A stretch of 64,000 nt of DNA from Mucilaginibacter conchicola. Lineage in GTDB: Bacteria > Bacteroidota > Bacteroidia > Sphingobacteriales > Sphingobacteriaceae. The notes beneath the pieces are model-generated. The model was given only the letters and a program-made list of their open reading frames with translations. It was not told the origin of the DNA and searched no databases. Position 1 is the first letter of the stretch, and every line of letters starts with the position of its first letter. The stretch spans positions 124,001-188,000 of the forward strand of contig NZ_QWDC01000002.1 of NCBI RefSeq assembly GCF_003432115.1, written 5' to 3'. Both the position numbers and the translations under genes were made by a program. This document shows, piece after piece, positions 61,799-64,000 of the stretch.

Positions 61799-61950
61799 TT
61801 CAGAGATTAGTTAATCGGAGGTTAGAGATCAGGTCTCATTATCGGCGACCAAGCCTCTGCCTGCCTAATTAAAGGCAAGTTAGAAAAAGCTTAGCAGAAA
61901 TAAAACCGCAACTAACTAATCTCTAATCAACAAATCTCCGATCTCTAAAA
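61799..61950. repeat. Family F low-complexity tract
   Basis: CAGAGATTAGTTAATCGGAG at 61801 and CTAACTAATCTCTAATCAAC at 61911 are near-inverted versions of each other, within the 159-bp gap before the RNase H-like gene. Similar motifs occur after typA and around 47180-47735. Confidence 0.55.
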
Positions 61951-61952
61951 CG

Positions 61953-62426
61953 TTACTGCACCATCTTATTGGCACAGCATGAGCTTGCAAAGGCTTCGGG
62001 TTTTGCTTTAAACACAAAGCCCATGCTCAGGATGTAGCCCATGGCCTCGTGCAGGGCCTGGTTGCTTTTAAACATAGGATTGGTGTTGATGTCGGCATGT
62101 ACCTCAAGCTCTACCTCGTACAGGTCAAGCAGGTCGCAAAGTTTGTAGGCAATGTCGATAGATTTTTGAACCTCGTGCAGCATACGCTCTTTAATGCTCA
62201 TTTTTTGAGAGGTACGCTCCTGATGGATGAACATGAAAGCACCACGCTGCTCGCGGATAAACACAATTACGGTAGCAAAATCTGTAACTGCACCTTTTAC
62301 CTGCGAATCTGTCCCTATGCAAACTTTAAGTTTATTACCAAGGTTGGTTTCGCGTTCAATGGCAGCTTCTACTTCTTCCAGTATTGGTGTTTGGATTACC
62401 TCACCGCTAAATTTTCTCCAGGTCAT
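61953..62426 (-). CDS. RNase H-fold YkuK-family protein (DUF458)
   Basis: 157 residues. The sequence KVCIGTDSQVKGAVTDFATV gives the GTDSQ signature of this RNase H-like fold; VEVHAD- type ELEVHADINTN and GYILSMGFVFKAKP complete the acidic site. Some members are predicted nucleases; no activity is proven for this family as far as I know. C-terminal CCANKMVQ is Cys-rich. Single gene, leftward, next to gldJ. Confidence 0.82.
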   Translation of the reverse strand: MTWRKFSGEVIQTPILEEVEAAIERETNLGNKLKVCIGTDSQVKGAVTDFATVIVFIREQRGAFMFIHQERTSQKMSIKERMLHEVQKSIDIAYKLCDLLDLYEVELEVHADINTNPMFKSNQALHEAMGYILSMGFVFKAKPEAFASSCCANKMVQ

Positions 62427-62600
62427 AAAAATTTGGTTTAGTTAATTTTTAATGATTGACCCGTAATAGGTCTATAAAAATAAGCGATAAACTATTTTAT
62501 AAACGTTATGTAGCAGTGATTTATTTGTTAACATTTAATTGATTGTTAACAGGTTAGGTATAAAAAATCTTTATTAAAGCCGAAAATAGTTTTAAAGGTG

Positions 62601-62693
62601 TGTCATTTCGAACGAGCGACAGCTAGGAGAAATCTTGTTATTCCAAACTTTCAAACTAACAAGATTTCTCCTCGTACCTCGTTCGAAATGACA
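62601..62693. repeat. Dispersed inverted repeat, family A copy 3
   Basis: TGTCATTTCGAACGAG (62601-62616) and CTCGTTCGAAATGACA (62678-62693) are perfect 16-bp inverted ends; GGAGAAATCTTGTTA and TAACAAGATTTCTCC pair inside. It is in the 344-bp gap downstream of gldJ; the remainder is AT-rich DNA and the gldJ terminator. Confidence 0.88.
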
Positions 62694-62717
62694 TCGTAAG
62701 ATTAAAAATTCCTGGCA

Positions 62718-62757
62718 ACAAAAAAGCCGCTTCCTTTAAGGGAAGCGGCTTTTTATA
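62718..62757 (-). terminator. Intrinsic terminator of gldJ
   Basis: 14-bp stem AAAAAGCCGCTTCC (62721-62734) and GGAAGCGGCTTTTT (62741-62754), 6-base loop. Right after the leftward stop at 62771. Confidence 0.9.
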
Positions 62758-62770
62758 TAAGCTTATGATC

Positions 62771-64000
62771 TTATCTTGCTTTAAAGGTTTTTGCTTTTTT
62801 AACCGGCAAGTGTGGTTTACCTTCAGGGTGTATCTCAGGTGCACCAACCATGGTCATTGCACAACGGAAACCTACCACAGCGCTTGATTCATCCTGGTTC
62901 ATAAAGCGGCGGGTTGCAGGGTTTAACCAGTAGGCAAGGTCATTCCATGAACCACCTTTGTATACTTTAGAGTGGTCGTTAACCAATGTGGTTGTGCCAT
63001 AAAGTGCAGTGTTAACAGTATCGTTAAAGCCGCGGTTATCAGCAGTGTAAGCCTTACCTGCAAGCGGGTTCTTCGCATCTGCAGCAACACCCGGCTGGGC
63101 ACTGTTGCCATTTGCACCCGGTTGCTGGTTACCTGCAGCCTGTCCGGCTTGTTGCTGCGCAAGCATTTCGCTATACTTTAATTTCTTGTTAGATCTTGCA
63201 GGGTCTTTAATAGGGCGGCCATACTTATCTTTTGCATACAAACCTTTTGCAGGGTCTGCAAGGCGATTGGTTGTAAATTCGTTACCACGGAAAGGGTTAA
63301 AGTCGTCTACATCTTCAAATGAAGTTTGGCGATAGGTATCAGCAACCCACTCGTTTACGTTACCTGCCATGTTATACAAGCCAAAATCATTAGGCTCATA
63401 AGAACGTACAGGTGCAGTAATATCTGCCTTATCGTTAAGGCCACCGCCCACACCGGCGTTATCACCGTTGCCGCGTTTAAAGTTGGCCAATATTAAACCC
63501 CGTGTTTTACTTTTTGGCGAACGTACACCAAGACCATTCCAAGGGTAAACTTTACCATCATTAATATTTTCAAACTGGGTGTTACCTGCAAGTGCTAAGG
63601 CAGCATATTCCCACTCAGCCTCTGATGGTAAGCGGTACCCTTGTTTTACTATACCATCTTCCATACGTACAGGGCGCACAGCACGGCCGTTTTTACCCGT
63701 ACCGGTTGCTTTCGCGTTCGGGTTAAGGTCAGGTATCATTTTCTTACCATCAATACCTTGCCCCTGATACTGGCCGTTCAAATACATAACTGTATTGAAT
63801 GGCTGATCGGCACCAGTGCCTGCACCAGCATTGCCCTGGCCTTGTTTGCCTGCTTTATCTTTCCAGGTAACAAGGTTGCCACGTGCACGTAAAATATTCT
63901 CGTTGGTACGGTCGGTACGCCATACACAGTACTCCTGCGCCTGATCCCAGGTTACGCCCACAACCGGGTAATCCTGAAAAGCAGGGTGGCGTAAGTAGTT
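62771..64000 (-). CDS. gldJ: GldJ-type gliding/T9SS lipoprotein, C-terminal part only
   Basis: Frame is open to the right edge: upstream of the GTG at 63961 it continues NYLRHPAFQDYPV, so the start is beyond base 64000. About 409 residues are visible. FGE/sulfatase-modifying-like domain: GVTWDQAQEYCVWRTDR, GYRLPSEAEWEYAALA, NMAGNVNEWVADTYRQ, VYKGGSWNDLAYWLNPATRR and VVGFRCAM. A Gln/Asn/Ala-rich stretch (QQQAGQAAGNQQPGANGNSA) interrupts it. GldJ and GldK share this fold; the insertions and the DQAQEYCVWRTDR block resemble GldJ more. Part of the T9SS/gliding apparatus, consistent with a T9SS cargo elsewhere in this window. Confidence 0.75.
   Translation of the reverse strand, partial: NYLRHPAFQDYPVVGVTWDQAQEYCVWRTDRTNENILRARGNLVTWKDKAGKQGQGNAGAGTGADQPFNTVMYLNGQYQGQGIDGKKMIPDLNPNAKATGTGKNGRAVRPVRMEDGIVKQGYRLPSEAEWEYAALALAGNTQFENINDGKVYPWNGLGVRSPKSKTRGLILANFKRGNGDNAGVGGGLNDKADITAPVRSYEPNDFGLYNMAGNVNEWVADTYRQTSFEDVDDFNPFRGNEFTTNRLADPAKGLYAKDKYGRPIKDPARSNKKLKYSEMLAQQQAGQAAGNQQPGANGNSAQPGVAADAKNPLAGKAYTADNRGFNDTVNTALYGTTTLVNDHSKVYKGGSWNDLAYWLNPATRRFMNQDESSAVVGFRCAMTMVGAPEIHPEGKPHLPVKKAKTFKAR

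Noticed and set aside
62771..63961. Complete gene starting at 63961
   Set aside because: The GTG there is internal: the frame continues to the window edge as NYLRHPAFQDYPV, so the gene is partial.
1..64000. tRNA, rRNA, CRISPR, prophage and IS elements
   Set aside because: I looked for these by eye but saw no clover-leaf tRNA pattern, no rRNA, no regularly spaced repeats of ~30 bp, and no transposase, integrase or phage genes.

Overview
The window looks like chromosomal DNA from a member of the Bacteroidota, most likely family Sphingobacteriaceae (Mucilaginibacter or Pedobacter type). The reasons are a GldJ-like gliding protein at the right edge, a type IX secretion (T9SS) type B sorting domain on a 1180-residue secreted protein, a TonB-dependent receptor with a carboxypeptidase-like N-terminal domain, BshA (bacillithiol pathway), many 'SxxC' lipoproteins, promoters that fit TTTG-N19-TAnnTTTG, and almost no Shine-Dalgarno sequences. 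The genus is an inference. I saw no rRNA, tRNA, CRISPR array, transposase or prophage.

Layout. 0-16.5 kb: end of a DUF5519 gene, a GT39 glycosyltransferase, a secreted DPP-IV peptidase, a siderophore-type receptor with paired operator-like repeats, a DEDDh exonuclease, a choice-of-anchor I lipoprotein, a SulP transporter, a cupin, an Omp85-type barrel, an ArsR/SRPBCC operon, and a string of small-molecule oxidoreductases and hydrolases. 17-33.5 kb: housekeeping genes (ansA, tatD-like, two FKBP isomerases, nrnA-like, ndk, DUF721-recF, bshA, an RluB-type pseudouridine synthase, a lytic transglycosylase) mixed with secreted beta-propellers and small lipoproteins. 33.7-37.3 kb: one 1128-residue protein fusing GH18-like, NodB deacetylase and GT2 synthase domains, plus a 53-residue Cys-rich membrane protein too short for ordinary ORF calling.

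37.3-43.8 kb is the most unusual region. A leftward run of esterase, ATP-grasp, YbdK-type carboxylate-amine ligase, class I glutamine amidotransferase and a second ATP-grasp-like enzyme is flanked by a divergent alpha/beta hydrolase. It looks like a pathway that joins amino acids or amines through amide bonds and then trims or releases the product. Every spacer in the run holds a dispersed repeat, each of a different family.

44-64 kb: typA, a tectonin/BIG2 lipoprotein, a frameshifted small gene, an exopolysaccharide/cell-surface locus (flippase, methyltransferase, T9SS cargo, glycosyltransferase), an AI-2E-type transporter, a recO-dgk chain, an SDR lacking the usual catalytic Tyr and Lys, a HAD phosphatase, an MST-type sulfurtransferase, a YkuK-type RNase H fold protein and partial gldJ.

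Several families of short non-coding inverted repeats (called A to G here) are scattered in the intergenic gaps. They have no open reading frames of their own, and together they are the second notable property of this window.
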